From contig JAEWFA010000006.1 of assembly GCA_023389055.1 (NCBI GenBank), positions 62,001 through 126,000 on the forward strand: a stretch of DNA of 64,000 nt, given 5' to 3'. Positions 44,373 to 53,464 of the stretch are shown one piece after another. Each line of letters starts with the position of its first letter. Within the stretch, counting starts at the first letter, position 1. This DNA is from Pseudomonadota bacterium. Lineage in GTDB: Bacteria; Pseudomonadota; Gammaproteobacteria; Burkholderiales; Burkholderiaceae_E. Made by a program: the position numbers and the translations under genes. Under the pieces are notes generated by a model. The model had not been told where the DNA came from, ran no database searches, and was given only the letters and a program-made list of their open reading frames with translations.

Positions 44373-45265
44373 GCAGCCTCCCTCACGATGTTCGTCTCGG
44401 CGTGCGGGTCGTAGCCGGCGAGCGTGAGCACGTAGTCGGCTGCTGCCTGCGCCTTGCTCGCCGCGGTGAAGATCAGCCGCTTGTCCTGGCGCAGCGCGCG
44501 TAACCAGCCCTCGATGTAGCTCGCGTGCTCCAGCCTCCCGGGCAGGCCGCAGTGCCCGCACAGGAACGCCGCACCCATCTCGGCGACCAACTCCTCGAAG
44601 GCATACGCCTCGATCGCCGCACGCGGCTGCAGCGGCCGGTTGCAGCGGCTCGGATGCCCCGTCCAGTGCGTCAACTCGTGCAGCGCCGTGGCGTAGTAGG
44701 CGTCGGCCTCGGCGAAGGCCGAGCGCGGCGGCATCTGGATGCGATCCTGCGCGGGCGCGTAGTACGCGCGCGAGCCGCCGTGCTCGATCACGACGTCGGC
44801 GGAGTTCAGGAGCTGCTCGGCCGCCGCCTGCGGCGCCCAGTCGGGCCGTGGCGGCTCGTTGGGCAGCAGATGCTCGGGCACACCCTCGATCTGCGCGGCG
44901 TTGAAGACGACGAAGGTGCGCAGGAACGGGATGACGCGCGGTACGTTCTCGGCATCGCTCGGCTCGCCTTCGGCACGCTCTTTCGGCTTGAAGAGCGTGA
45001 TCGGCGTGCCGACTTCGCCGCGGCGCACGTGCGCACCGACGGCGAGCGCCTGCCGGTAGGTCATCCAGCGGTTCACCGGATAGCCGCAGGCAGCCGCCTG
45101 CAGGTTCAGCAGCAGCACGTTGATGCCGCGGTACGAGCGCCCGGTGGCGAGGTTCGCTGGATAGGGATCGGCGGCGTCGGTTGTCCACGGACGAATCCAG
45201 GGTGGTGTGCCGGCCGCCAGCGCATCGGCGATGCGCCGCGTGACCGACTCGTAGAGGTCGTTCAT
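44369..45265 (-). CDS. ArdC-like antirestriction protein (N-terminal ssDNA-binding, C-terminal metallopeptidase)
   Basis: A 298-residue protein. The N-terminal half (NDLYESVTRRIADALAAG, PWIRPW, ATGRSYRGINVLLLNLQA) is the ArdC N-domain that binds single-stranded DNA. The C-terminal half is a zincin with HELTHWTGHPSRCNR and a downstream Glu in AYAFEELVAEMGAAFLCG. ArdC proteins protect incoming DNA from restriction. On an element moved by phage particles or conjugation this would help establish it in a new host. Confidence 0.88.
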   Translation of the reverse strand: MNDLYESVTRRIADALAAGTPPWIRPWTTDAADPYPANLATGRSYRGINVLLLNLQAAACGYPVNRWMTYRQALAVGAHVRRGEVGTPITLFKPKERAEGEPSDAENVPRVIPFLRTFVVFNAAQIEGVPEHLLPNEPPRPDWAPQAAAEQLLNSADVVIEHGGSRAYYAPAQDRIQMPPRSAFAEADAYYATALHELTHWTGHPSRCNRPLQPRAAIEAYAFEELVAEMGAAFLCGHCGLPGRLEHASYIEGWLRALRQDKRLIFTAASKAQAAADYVLTLAGYDPHAETNIVREAA

Positions 45266-45344
45266 TCGGAATCTCCATACGAGAAGCACCCGCCGCGCGA
45301 ACACGCGCGGAAGGAACCGAAAGGGATGGGAAGTGGCTAGGGCG

Positions 45345-45464
45345 CTACCAGCGACGGCGTCGCGCTCGCCGTGGTCGGCCGCAGATGCGCGGCAGTGCGC
45401 GCAGAAACGCGAGCCCGGCCGCGTAGTAGACGAGCTGGACCAGCAGCCAGAGCAGCGTGCTCAC
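45345..45464 (-). CDS. 39-residue membrane peptide
   Basis: Starting at a GTG that overlaps the stop of the preceding membrane gene (GTGA), the frame encodes STLLWLLVQLVYYAAGLAFL, one hydrophobic helix, and a basic tail (RALPRICGRPRRARRRRW). The stop-start overlap and the helix-plus-basic-tail layout support it as a real gene. Function unknown. Confidence 0.5.
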   Translation of the reverse strand: MSTLLWLLVQLVYYAAGLAFLRALPRICGRPRRARRRRW

Positions 45465-45748
45465 TGCAGGCCCTTCACGTCGAGCGCGATCCAGCCCGGG
45501 TAGTAGCGCCCGGCCTGGATGTAGCCGAAGGCGCGCTTCGCGCTGCTGGTGGCCAGGCTCGTGAGGAGCCCCGCGAAGGTCGCGGCGATCACGCCCGAGA
45601 AAGTTCCCCAGTGGATCGCCAGCACGATCGCCGAGACGACGAGGTCGATCGTTAGGTCGTAGTGCAGTAGCCGCAACATCCACCGCCGTGGCAGCTTGAT
45701 GAGCAGCAGGACCGTGGAGAGAAAGATGACAAAGCCGGTGACGAACAT
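45461..45748 (-). CDS. Small membrane protein
   Basis: A 95-residue protein with three hydrophobic segments (FVTGFVIFLSTVLLLI, LTIDLVVSAIVLAIHWG, VIAATFAGLLTSLA). Short proteins like this are common on proteobacterial integrative elements, and their function is unknown. The ATG at 45748 follows AAGGAGCGTTC. It is coupled to the 39-residue peptide after it. Confidence 0.7.
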   Translation of the reverse strand: MFVTGFVIFLSTVLLLIKLPRRWMLRLLHYDLTIDLVVSAIVLAIHWGTFSGVIAATFAGLLTSLATSSAKRAFGYIQAGRYYPGWIALDVKGLQ

Positions 45749-45818
45749 GAACGCTCCTTGCGCCTGCCGAGGGTCGGGATGACCGCTGTCGACGGACAGG
45801 CACAAGGGCGAGCGGGAT

Positions 45819-45845
45819 CGAGCGGCGCGGGGTCTGCGCCGCTCG
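45819..45845. terminator. GC-rich hairpin between two island genes
   Basis: Perfect 10-base stem CGAGCGGCGC (45819-45828) and GCGCCGCTCG (45836-45845) with a 7-base loop, just beyond the stop of the coiled-coil gene. There is no T-run, so termination is uncertain. Confidence 0.4.
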
Positions 45846-45852
45846 AGACGGG

Positions 45853-46155
45853 TCAGCGCACGACGAGCGCGCCGGCGCGGATCAGCACCGTCTTTCCTTC
45901 GGCGGCGAGCGCCTTCGCGTTGGCGATCAGTGCGCGGCGGGCGGCGAGCCAGGGCGGCACGTCGGCCTGCGCACGGCGTGTCGCTTCTCGCCGCAGTTCG
46001 GCGCGAAAGCGCGTGCCGAGTGTCGAGTCGGCGTGCCGCTCGCGCACGTTGTCCACCTCGTCGGCGAGGCGTGCGTTCTCGCGCAAGGCGGCGTGAAGCT
46101 GCTCGCGCAACGCGTCGTTCTCGGCATGCAGCGCAGCCTTCGTGGTTCGGGCCAT
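45853..46155 (-). CDS. Coiled-coil hypothetical protein
   Basis: A 100-residue protein whose first half is a heptad-like coiled coil (AENDALREQLHAALRENARL, ADEVDNVRERH), followed by a basic helical part. It resembles small mobilisation or DNA-binding accessory proteins only by composition. The ATG at 46155 follows GGAGGAACACC. The 208 bases upstream, to the res gene, hold no gene. Confidence 0.6.
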   Translation of the reverse strand: MARTTKAALHAENDALREQLHAALRENARLADEVDNVRERHADSTLGTRFRAELRREATRRAQADVPPWLAARRALIANAKALAAEGKTVLIRAGALVVR

Positions 46156-46363
46156 GGTGTTCCTCCGGTCGGGTTGAAGACACCGCGGCCGGCCGATCGA
46201 TCGGCGCGGTTCACGCGACGATCGAAACGCTCGCAGGACGAAAGAGACTCCTTATTCCGGGACGGAAACCGAAACCCGAAGTGGGGGTGCATTTCAGCGA
46301 GGCCGGGAGGGAGGGTCCAGTCGCACGTTGGCCGAAAAAAAAATTATCAGCTAAAGCCGCTAC

Positions 46364-48736
46364 CTACTTTATGCACTCCGCAACCGCTTCCTCCATCGTT
46401 TTTACATGGATCGGCGTCGGACTTCCGCTCTTCATCTTCCAGACGGTGAAGCCTTCCTTCGCCGGCTTCTCCAACAGCTTCTTCTGCTTTCCTTCTGTGA
46501 TGAAGCGCACCTGCACCTTCACCCTCCCGTCCTCGAGGATGTCAAACAGCTTGCGGGCAACCGCGTCAGACAGCAGGTGGCCGCCCTTAGTGTCGATACA
46601 GAAGATCTGCTTACCTTTCCACACGACGAAGTCCGGGTAAAAGGAGCCCGTGTCGCCCTCGGTCAATAGCGGAATGGCAAAGCCGCCGCTCGAAGGGTTA
46701 CGGTGCCAAGTGAGTCCCGTCTTGTCGATCGCTGCCGCGCAGGGGATCTCTAGCTTATTCAATCCCGAATATCGCTCATACAGCGAGTTCTCGTAGCCGG
46801 GCGCACCCTTCTTGACGCGGATCGGGCCGAAGTGGAAAGGCTGAAACGATGCGTACGAAAGTTCGGCGAACTGGAAGTAGGCTTCGGCGATCTTGCAGGC
46901 ATACGATTCAGCCAGCTTATTCGCCGTGCTCTGGATCTGTACTCGAACGTCGAATTTGTGATCATTGAGGCTCGTCGCGGCCAACGCGCCTCCAGACCGC
47001 GCCTTCAGCGCAAGACCGACGAGCCAACGCAGCCGGACGGGATTAGTGTTGCCGTTGACGATCCACTGCGGCGCGCCTTCGGCGACTTTGAGTTTCTTGA
47101 GGTCAATAATCTCCGAGGCCGCCCGAGCCTGCGCGATAGTGTTCACGTCGCCTTCTTGAAACGTCGGAAACTCCGCGACTATCTCGGCAATCCGTTCGCT
47201 AGCCGCCGTGGAGTCCACGTTCACATGGCCTAGAGGAACCTCGATATCGGCTTTCGGCCACAAGTCTTCCGCTCCCGACGCTTTGCTTCCGTAGTTCTCC
47301 ACGACCTCGATCGGAGCACCGTCCGCCTGTAGCCGCTGACGTACTTTTCGAATCGTGTCGGTGAACACACTCTCCTTGTCGACGCGGAGGAAGAAGTGAG
47401 CTGAGTCGAGCATGGGCGAGCCGTAGTGCTTTGCGCCAGATTGGCGCAGCGCGCGTCCGATGATCTGCTCCACCTGAACCGCCGAGCCCATGCTCTTGTC
47501 GATGTAAGCGCAGTAGCAGTCCGGATCGTCCCAGCCCTCTTGGAGGGCCTGATTGAAGATGATGTGCTTGAAGTCGCCGGCCGAGAATTTGTCGAAGTCG
47601 TCGTCGCCTTTCGAGAAGAGATTGACCTGTTTGGGCTTGTTGCCGTCGAAGGCGAGGTTCGCGTAGATCGCTATTTCCTTGGGATCGACGCCTTTCTTCT
47701 CGACGAGGTATCGCCAGATGCGGATGGGCGGCGCCTTACGGTGCTCGAAAGCGTCGCTCGGGTTGTCCTTTTCGTCTTTGCTCACCATGTTGGTGTTCGA
47801 GACGTAGAACGCTTTAGGCTGAATTCCGAGGCCCCGCGCCTTGATTTCGGCTTCCAGGGATTCGAGCCGTGCGATCAGCTCGTCAAGACAGAACTCCATC
47901 TGCGCAGTGGTTCCGTCGAAGTGGATCGACTTCTTTACAAGCTGCGCGTCGACGACCTTCTCACTGTGGACCGTCGTCGTGATGAACAGCTCGACCGCCG
48001 GGCGGCCGTCCTCGCCAATGGCCTGCAGGGTACGGAAGACGGCCAGGTCGTCCTCACTGTCCGCCTCGTCGATCCACCTCTCAAAGGGGCGCACCACGTT
48101 CTTATTGAAGTTCTCCGGTAGCCGCAGCGTTGCGGACGCGAGCAGGTAGGCATCGGGTTCGAGCTCCGCAAGAATCTCCGTCTGCTGCTCGGAAAGATTG
48201 TGCCCCTCGTCGTAGACGATCAACAACGGACGCCGCTTGCCTTCATCGAGGCGCTCCTTCAACCGATCCCAGGCGGACTTCTCGCCGAACAGGTCCTCGT
48301 CCTTCCGGTAGATGTTGAGTGACCCCTCCGCCTGGTCCTTGTTGTTGAACAGACCCGTCGTCGCCATCACGAGCAGTGGGGTGGTCCCGTCTTCGATCAG
48401 CTTGGGAGTAAGTTGCGGAACCGCGATGACGCGGAACCCTTCGATAATCTCACTGTACTTGCCGCCGGTCGAGAAGTTGTTGTAGGTCTGGCCGACAACC
48501 GACTTCGCCTTCGACATCCAAAACACGATCGGCTGCGACACGAAGTGGCCGCGCATTAGGGCCACAGCCTCCGCGAGGATCGGCGTCTTCCCCGCTCCGG
48601 TCAGGGCGGAGAGCCCTTGAAAGAATGGACGCGGTCGCCCTTTGTAAGTGGGGCGGTAAACGTGGTTTGCGAAGAAGGCGTAGCGGTCGACAAGGAGCTT
48701 TGCGGATTCGGCCTGAAAAGCTTTCAGTTCAAACAT
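46364..48736 (-). CDS. Type III-like restriction enzyme subunit (DEAD/DEAH helicase-nuclease, Res)
   Basis: 790 residues. Superfamily 2 helicase motifs: Walker A GLSALTGAGKTPILAEA near residue 45, DExH-type LLIVYDEGHNLSEQQ near 175, motif III LLASATLRLPE, and motif VI QIIGRALRQSGA. A PD-(D/E)xK nuclease lies near the C-terminus (GSFYPDFVVWKG, IFCIDTKGG). With the upstream methyltransferase it forms a type III-like system; Res translocates and cuts foreign DNA. Its ATG overlaps the mod stop by eight bases. A run of nine T on the minus strand after the stop may aid termination. Confidence 0.88.
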   Translation of the reverse strand: MFELKAFQAESAKLLVDRYAFFANHVYRPTYKGRPRPFFQGLSALTGAGKTPILAEAVALMRGHFVSQPIVFWMSKAKSVVGQTYNNFSTGGKYSEIIEGFRVIAVPQLTPKLIEDGTTPLLVMATTGLFNNKDQAEGSLNIYRKDEDLFGEKSAWDRLKERLDEGKRRPLLIVYDEGHNLSEQQTEILAELEPDAYLLASATLRLPENFNKNVVRPFERWIDEADSEDDLAVFRTLQAIGEDGRPAVELFITTTVHSEKVVDAQLVKKSIHFDGTTAQMEFCLDELIARLESLEAEIKARGLGIQPKAFYVSNTNMVSKDEKDNPSDAFEHRKAPPIRIWRYLVEKKGVDPKEIAIYANLAFDGNKPKQVNLFSKGDDDFDKFSAGDFKHIIFNQALQEGWDDPDCYCAYIDKSMGSAVQVEQIIGRALRQSGAKHYGSPMLDSAHFFLRVDKESVFTDTIRKVRQRLQADGAPIEVVENYGSKASGAEDLWPKADIEVPLGHVNVDSTAASERIAEIVAEFPTFQEGDVNTIAQARAASEIIDLKKLKVAEGAPQWIVNGNTNPVRLRWLVGLALKARSGGALAATSLNDHKFDVRVQIQSTANKLAESYACKIAEAYFQFAELSYASFQPFHFGPIRVKKGAPGYENSLYERYSGLNKLEIPCAAAIDKTGLTWHRNPSSGGFAIPLLTEGDTGSFYPDFVVWKGKQIFCIDTKGGHLLSDAVARKLFDILEDGRVKVQVRFITEGKQKKLLEKPAKEGFTVWKMKSGSPTPIHVKTMEEAVAECIK

Positions 48737-50693
48737 GCGCCGGCTCGATGACTGCTTCGTTGTTGTAAGCGTCCGTGCGGCGATTGAAGCCAATGTGCTC
48801 GAGCACGGAATCGGGAATCTTGTAGAACTCGATGCCGCTGCCAGTGTAGGTGGCCAACGAGGCGTAGATGTGATACCGGGCCGCCAGCTTGGTGGCACGC
48901 GCTTCTTCAACCACGCGACGAAATGCCTCCGCGTCGAGAATCGACGGCTCGTCCGGTGAGTCCCAGATCAGAAAGAAGCCTTCCTCGCGAGCGTTCAGCG
49001 CGAACAGATGACGGTGCGATCCAGCGGGAAACCGCTTCAAGTAGCTTCGCAACTTTTCCGCCTTGTCCCAGTAGCTAGTGAGTAGCAAGTCGATCATCTC
49101 CTCGCGAGCGAGCGCGTTCACGGCGTTAGCGTCGATGATGTCGCGCCGCAGCTCCAGGAAGCGAAATCCGCCAGGCAGCGGCTTGGGCTTTGTCCTGCTC
49201 TTGACGCCAGCCCAATCGCCGGTGATTGCGCGTCGGATGCGCTCGGCCGTCAGGCTCTTGGCGTAGTGGTCGCCCTTGTCGGTATTTCCCTGTTCAATCA
49301 GGATGAAGCGGCGATTGGCGTCGCTCTCCGCATTTAACTCCAACACCGCGTGCCCGGTGGTCCCGGAGCCCGCGAACGGATCCAGCACAATTCCATTGGG
49401 TCTGCACCAGATCGAGATGATCTTTTTGATCAACTTCAACGGCTTTACGGTCTCGAATTTGTGGCCTTTGCCCACGATAGCGTCGAGCTCCTCCACGCCG
49501 TCGCGCGAACGCCCGCTCATGTTTCGCAGCCACGAAACCGCATCGAGTTCCGGGGGGCCTTCCTCGTCGTCCACCCAGAACGACTGGGGGACCGCGCCTT
49601 GCTTCACCAGGTACTTGTAGACCTTCTTGACCGGTTTCTGTTCGCCGTCCTGTCCCCAATAAAGCACCGGCCAACTGCCCTTTTTCTGGCGTGCCTGAGC
49701 CTTCTTTCGAGCGACTGCGATGACGGCCTTCTTCTGCGCGGCGCTCTTGGCCGTTTTCCAGCCCACAAGTGCCAACGCCTTTCCGCGCCCGTCACCGATG
49801 TCCACATCCTCGTATTTGACGTCCCACTCCTCCGCCCAAGCCTTGATCGTCTGGCGCTTGCTCGCCCAGTGGCGCTCGTCCGGGTTATGGAACTCCCCCG
49901 TGAACGGCGACTGGATTGCATAGTTCGCTAGCGCGCTCGGCCCCTTGCCGGTCAAGTCACCCTGTTTCCATTCATACGGATCGTCGTCCACGCTTTTCCT
50001 GAATCTCGCGTCGGCAAGCGCGGATCGCTCCACCGTGCCTGTTTTCGCCCGCTCGGAGGACTTGGCGTACACAAGGATGTATTCAGTCGTGACGGTGATG
50101 TGCGCCGCCTGGTTCTTGGGCGTGGTCTTCTGCCAGTTGATCACCGCCAGCCGGTTCTCTTCCAGGAAGATCTCGTCCATCAGCATGCCTAAGCGATAGA
50201 GCTCACGGTGGTCGATGCACACCGCGATCACGCCGCCAGGCTTGAGCATTTCGCGCATCATCCACAGGCGCGGCGTCATGAACTTCAGCCATTTGCTGTG
50301 GCGCGAGCCGTCTTCGGCTGGCACGATGTCGCCTAAGTCCGGGTCGTTGGGGTCCTTGTCCCACTTGTCGTTGTAGCGGAAGTCTGAGCCGGTGTTGTAT
50401 GGGGGATCGGCCACGATCAAGTCGACTTGGCCGCGATATTTGTAGAGCGTGACCATCGTGGACAGGTTCTCACCGTCCCATATTTCGTTTTCGCACTGAT
50501 GATGTTCTTCACCGTGCGAATACTTCTTAACGATCTTGCTTAGCTTTGGCTTGACCTGTCGGATGATCTGCCAAGGGGCGGTACGCCCCGTGTAATTCAT
50601 CACGACGCCGTTCTTGCCTGCTTCGCGGTTTGCCGCCTCCTGCTCCTGCAGCAGGCGAATCAGTGCCGATTTGGGCATCTGCTCGTAATCCAT
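48729..50693 (-). CDS. Type III-like DNA methyltransferase subunit (Mod)
   Basis: 654 residues. The catalytic motif IV VDLIVADPPYNTGSDFRYND precedes the SAM-binding motif I IVLDPFAGSGTTGHAVLEL, the order of beta-class N6-adenine (or N4-cytosine) methyltransferases such as Mod. A long middle part between them would hold the target recognition region (MNYTGRTAP and the Lys-rich segment to residue 400). The ATG at 50693 follows AAGGAGAAGC. It is the first gene of the mod-res unit; a LexA box with a leftward -10 lies 317 bases upstream. Confidence 0.9.
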   Translation of the reverse strand: MDYEQMPKSALIRLLQEQEAANREAGKNGVVMNYTGRTAPWQIIRQVKPKLSKIVKKYSHGEEHHQCENEIWDGENLSTMVTLYKYRGQVDLIVADPPYNTGSDFRYNDKWDKDPNDPDLGDIVPAEDGSRHSKWLKFMTPRLWMMREMLKPGGVIAVCIDHRELYRLGMLMDEIFLEENRLAVINWQKTTPKNQAAHITVTTEYILVYAKSSERAKTGTVERSALADARFRKSVDDDPYEWKQGDLTGKGPSALANYAIQSPFTGEFHNPDERHWASKRQTIKAWAEEWDVKYEDVDIGDGRGKALALVGWKTAKSAAQKKAVIAVARKKAQARQKKGSWPVLYWGQDGEQKPVKKVYKYLVKQGAVPQSFWVDDEEGPPELDAVSWLRNMSGRSRDGVEELDAIVGKGHKFETVKPLKLIKKIISIWCRPNGIVLDPFAGSGTTGHAVLELNAESDANRRFILIEQGNTDKGDHYAKSLTAERIRRAITGDWAGVKSRTKPKPLPGGFRFLELRRDIIDANAVNALAREEMIDLLLTSYWDKAEKLRSYLKRFPAGSHRHLFALNAREEGFFLIWDSPDEPSILDAEAFRRVVEEARATKLAARYHIYASLATYTGSGIEFYKIPDSVLEHIGFNRRTDAYNNEAVIEPAHV

Positions 50694-51218
50694 GCTTCTC
50701 CTTGCGGGCATGCTGGTCGACATCCCAACAACAAAACAGCCCGAGACGATTTCTTCAGCCCATCATAGCTACCGCAGAGCGAAATCTGACGTTCGAGCCC
50801 CGCCCTCTTTCGGCACCCGTTGCGCGCGTGTCAGCGGTCACCCGCCCGCGACACGGAGCGAGGCGCGACCTCGTCCGGCGACGCAGCTCTCGTAGCTTCT
50901 CGTTGCACGTGACTTGAACAGCTTCGACTCGGAGAACCCCCGGACGTGCGCCAGCGCTCGCCGGCGCACGATCCACGAGGAAAGGTGAGATCGTTCACAG
51001 GCCCCATTATACTGTTCTTCCATACAGTAAAAAACGCGTCTAAACCGTAGGCCGGAGCGCCTCGCCGGCGGGACACGGGCGCGCAACGGGAGTAGTGGCG
51101 GCGAGTCCGCTCGCACGGAAGACGGCCGACGAACGCCAGCGGGAAGCTTGAGAGCTGCCGTACAAGCCACGGCATGAGCGAGGCGACGCGCTACAACCGG
51201 AGGGGCCAAGACGGGCTC
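50694..51218. other. 525-base interval with a LexA-controlled leftward promoter
   Basis: No convincing gene lies here. The LexA box at 51,010-51,029 and the TATAAT just after it (minus strand) would drive a transcript with a leader of over 300 bases before mod. A 55-codon frame from a GTG (about 51,000, NDLTFPRGSCAGERW) follows this promoter, but it lacks a ribosome site and family features. The leader may hold the remains of a deleted gene. Confidence 0.5.
51010..51029. promoter_or_regulatory. LexA box 1, with an embedded leftward -10
   Basis: TACTGTTCTTCCATACAGTA matches the LexA consensus CTG-N10-CAG with perfect 6-base arms TACTGT/ACAGTA. Read on the minus strand the box runs into TATAATGG, a perfect -10, so LexA would cover the promoter. 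The next complete genes leftward are mod and res, which suggests induction of the restriction system by DNA damage. Confidence 0.75.
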
Positions 51219-51743
51219 TTACGCCCGCTTCCTCAGCAGATCAGTGATCGTCATCTCCACCATCCCGCGCCAGCCAGATAGATCTGGGTCGACACCATAC
51301 GTGTCTCGGAGGATACGCTTCGCTTCGACTTCAAGTGATCGACGATCGTCCACAGAAGAAACAGGGGATCGTGGGTTGGGCGTTGCTACCGGCGACTTCG
51401 TCACCTCGGCAATCCACTGATGACGCACTTCAGGTGCAGCGGCCGCAGCACGACGTTCCGCTTCGAATCGATCGATCAAACGAGCAGCGTTCTCGATGAG
51501 AAGCTGCCGCTCTTCCGACGTCAGCCGCCGACCTTCTGATGCCCCGTACCTCGGCGTCGAACCTTTCTTCATACCGTGGCCGACAAGTCGCTCGTAGCAC
51601 TCGCATCCGAGGACGCGCAGCGCGCCGTCAAGCTCCACGATGTGGATTTGCTTGTAGACCGGGCGGTTGCAGTTCGGTGCTTGGCAAGCCACTCGATCAT
51701 GCTTGTCGACTTCGACAACGGCCAGCAGAATAGGTTCGGGCAT
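51219..51743 (-). CDS. Hypothetical protein with a zinc-ribbon-like N-terminus
   Basis: A 174-residue protein. The N-terminus has two Cys pairs (ACQAPNCNRPV and GCECYERLVGHG) that could bind zinc. The C-terminal part is helical and polar, with RSLEVEAKRILRDTYGVDPD. No family recognised. It diverges from the GIY-YIG gene with 61 bases between the starts, so it may be its regulator or a linked part of the same module. Confidence 0.6.
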   Translation of the reverse strand: MPEPILLAVVEVDKHDRVACQAPNCNRPVYKQIHIVELDGALRVLGCECYERLVGHGMKKGSTPRYGASEGRRLTSEERQLLIENAARLIDRFEAERRAAAAAPEVRHQWIAEVTKSPVATPNPRSPVSSVDDRRSLEVEAKRILRDTYGVDPDLSGWRGMVEMTITDLLRKRA

Positions 51744-51804
51744 CGGGGGAGGAGCGTCGGGAGGCGTGCTTGTTCCGTGGGAGCCGAGCTTGAGTATACG
51801 GGCA

Positions 51805-52536
51805 ATGATCGCGGACGAACGTGAGTTAAAGGGACAGCGCCGTCTCGAAGATCTTCGACGCTTCTACACGATCCTCGACCACCTTGAGACCGCTGTCGGA
51901 GGCCGCCGCACGCTTTCCGCCTGTAACGGTCGGATGCAGTGGCCTCAGCGGGGCGTCTACTTCTTCATGGAGAGCGGCGAGGAACGAACGGACTCTGGAA
52001 AGGGCCTTCGAGTTGTTCGTGTCGGCACGCATGCACTGACCGCGACCTCGCGTAGCACGCTCTGGACGCGACTAGCGCAACACAAAGGCCAGGAGAGATC
52101 GGGGGGTGGCAAGCACCGCGGGTCGATCTTCCGGTTGCTCGTCGGCGTAGCGCTCGTTTGCCGGGATGGCCTCACTGTTCCGACTTGGGGGCGGGGAGGC
52201 AGTGCTTCGCGCGAGATCCGACAGCAGGAGGTAGAACTGGAGCGCGAAGTAAGCATCACGATCCGCGCGATGCCGTTCGTCTGGCTTCCGGTTGAGGACG
52301 AGCCGGGGCGCGAAAGCGCCAGGAAACTCATCGAACGAAACAGCATCGCTCTTCTCAGCAACTTCGGCAAAGAGCCACTCGATGAGGCGTCGCCGACGTG
52401 GCTGGGGCGCCAGTGTGAACGTGGTGAGGGACGAGTCAAGCAGTCAGGAATGTGGAATCAGAATCACGTCGGAGAGAACTACGATCCGACATTTCTCGAC
52501 ACCTTCGAGAGCCACGTCGGCAACGTCCGCGTATGA
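51805..52536 (+). CDS. GIY-YIG nuclease-like protein
   Basis: A 243-residue protein with a GIY-YIG-like core: RGVYFFMESGEERTDSGKG (the first strand as GVY), LRVVRVGTHAL (VRVG for YIG), then RSTLWTRLAQHKG with the catalytic Arg and RKLIERNSIALLSN near residue 180, which supplies the Glu/Asn end. The long insert GGGKHRGSIFRLLVGVALV is a family trait. It is the first gene of a two-gene operon with an ATGA overlap to the next. No known nuclease class was matched beyond the fold. Confidence 0.7.
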   Translation: MIADERELKGQRRLEDLRRFYTILDHLETAVGGRRTLSACNGRMQWPQRGVYFFMESGEERTDSGKGLRVVRVGTHALTATSRSTLWTRLAQHKGQERSGGGKHRGSIFRLLVGVALVCRDGLTVPTWGRGGSASREIRQQEVELEREVSITIRAMPFVWLPVEDEPGRESARKLIERNSIALLSNFGKEPLDEASPTWLGRQCERGEGRVKQSGMWNQNHVGENYDPTFLDTFESHVGNVRV

Positions 52537-53195
52537 CTATCAACGTCGTGATCCAGTGTGCAGCTAGCAAGCTGCCGGACGCCGGTACGTTCCAAGACCG
52601 AAAGGGACGATCAGTTCGCTTCGTTGCTGTCCCACATCTTGCGCCGCCGACTCCTGGCAATGTGTTCGCCCGCCCCGACGATCCGTCAGAGGACGGACGA
52701 ACCTGGCGGGGACAGCTGCAGGAGTACAACGACGGCCGGTCGAATGCTCTTCAGTTGCGGCCGGCACACAGGCTCTACGCGAACGAGTTGTACCGCGAAC
52801 TCGTGAAACGGTTTGGCCTCGAACATGTGTTCATCTTGTCCGCTGGCTGGGGACTGGTCTCAGCAGATTTCCTGCTGCCCGCTTACGACATCACCTTCTC
52901 GGGCAGCGCCGAGCCCTGGATGCGACGAGGCAAGAAGGACCGCTACCGCGACTTTCAAATGATCCCCGACGATGGGAACGAGACCGTCTTCCTCGGCGGC
53001 AAGAGTTACCTCGCACAGTTCTGTGCGCTCACCTCGCAGCTGAAGGGACGAAAGCGCGTGTTCTTCAATTCCTCAACGGAACCGGAACTTCCTCTGGGCT
53101 TCCGGGCCGTGCGGTACGTGACCGCGACGCGCACGAACTGGCACTACAAATGCGCGCGCGATCTCGTCAACGGGCGGGTGGCGCTCGGCGAGTGA
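52533..53195 (+). CDS. DUF6884/YaaA-like protein, partner of the GIY-YIG gene
   Basis: A 220-residue protein. Central segment LYANELYRELVKRFGLEHVF, then ILSAGWGLVSADFLLPAYDI resembles the DUF6884/YaaA-like fold, in which ASxxK...LSA.yGLv marks the core; VVIQCAASKLPDAG at the start supplies the Cys-Ala-Ser-Lys part. Related domains bind DNA or act with queuine/deazaguanine-type enzymes, but no role is proven here. The coupling to a nuclease-like gene points to a shared job, possibly defence against competing phages. Confidence 0.65.
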   Translation: MTINVVIQCAASKLPDAGTFQDRKGRSVRFVAVPHLAPPTPGNVFARPDDPSEDGRTWRGQLQEYNDGRSNALQLRPAHRLYANELYRELVKRFGLEHVFILSAGWGLVSADFLLPAYDITFSGSAEPWMRRGKKDRYRDFQMIPDDGNETVFLGGKSYLAQFCALTSQLKGRKRVFFNSSTEPELPLGFRAVRYVTATRTNWHYKCARDLVNGRVALGE

Positions 53196-53221
53196 AGGTG
53201 TTATCGATCGTAGTGTTCCCG

Positions 53222-53464
53222 CTACGACGAGGCGCCGTCCACCAGCATCCGCCGTACGAACTCCTCGTTCACCCACGCGCACCACTCGGGCTTGGCGCTG
53301 AACCGCAGTTCCCAGTAGCCGCAGCCGGCCTCCGGAAGACGGTTCAGGCGCGGACGATCAACATGTAGGCAGACTGCGGCCGCCGCCGTTGCACGATCGC
53401 GCCTCACGTAGTGCCTGCAGAAGCGACACGGGCGGTTCGTCTCGTTGTGGGAGATCTCGCTCAT
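53222..53464 (-). CDS. Small Cys-rich protein
   Basis: An 80-residue protein with CRFCRHYVRR and two further cysteines (VCLHVDRP, GCGYWEL), spaced as in small zinc-binding proteins of phages. The ATG is at 53464. It converges on the DUF6884-like gene with 26 bases between the stops. Function unknown. Confidence 0.6.
   Translation of the reverse strand: MSEISHNETNRPCRFCRHYVRRDRATAAAAVCLHVDRPRLNRLPEAGCGYWELRFSAKPEWCAWVNEEFVRRMLVDGASS

Noticed and set aside
46325..46363. Strong terminator after res
   Set aside because: There is a run of nine T on the minus strand but no convincing GC-rich stem before it.
50838..51009. Small gene in the leader after LexA box 1
   Set aside because: The candidate frames lack ribosome sites, are Arg/Ser-rich and resemble no family; kept only as a comment.
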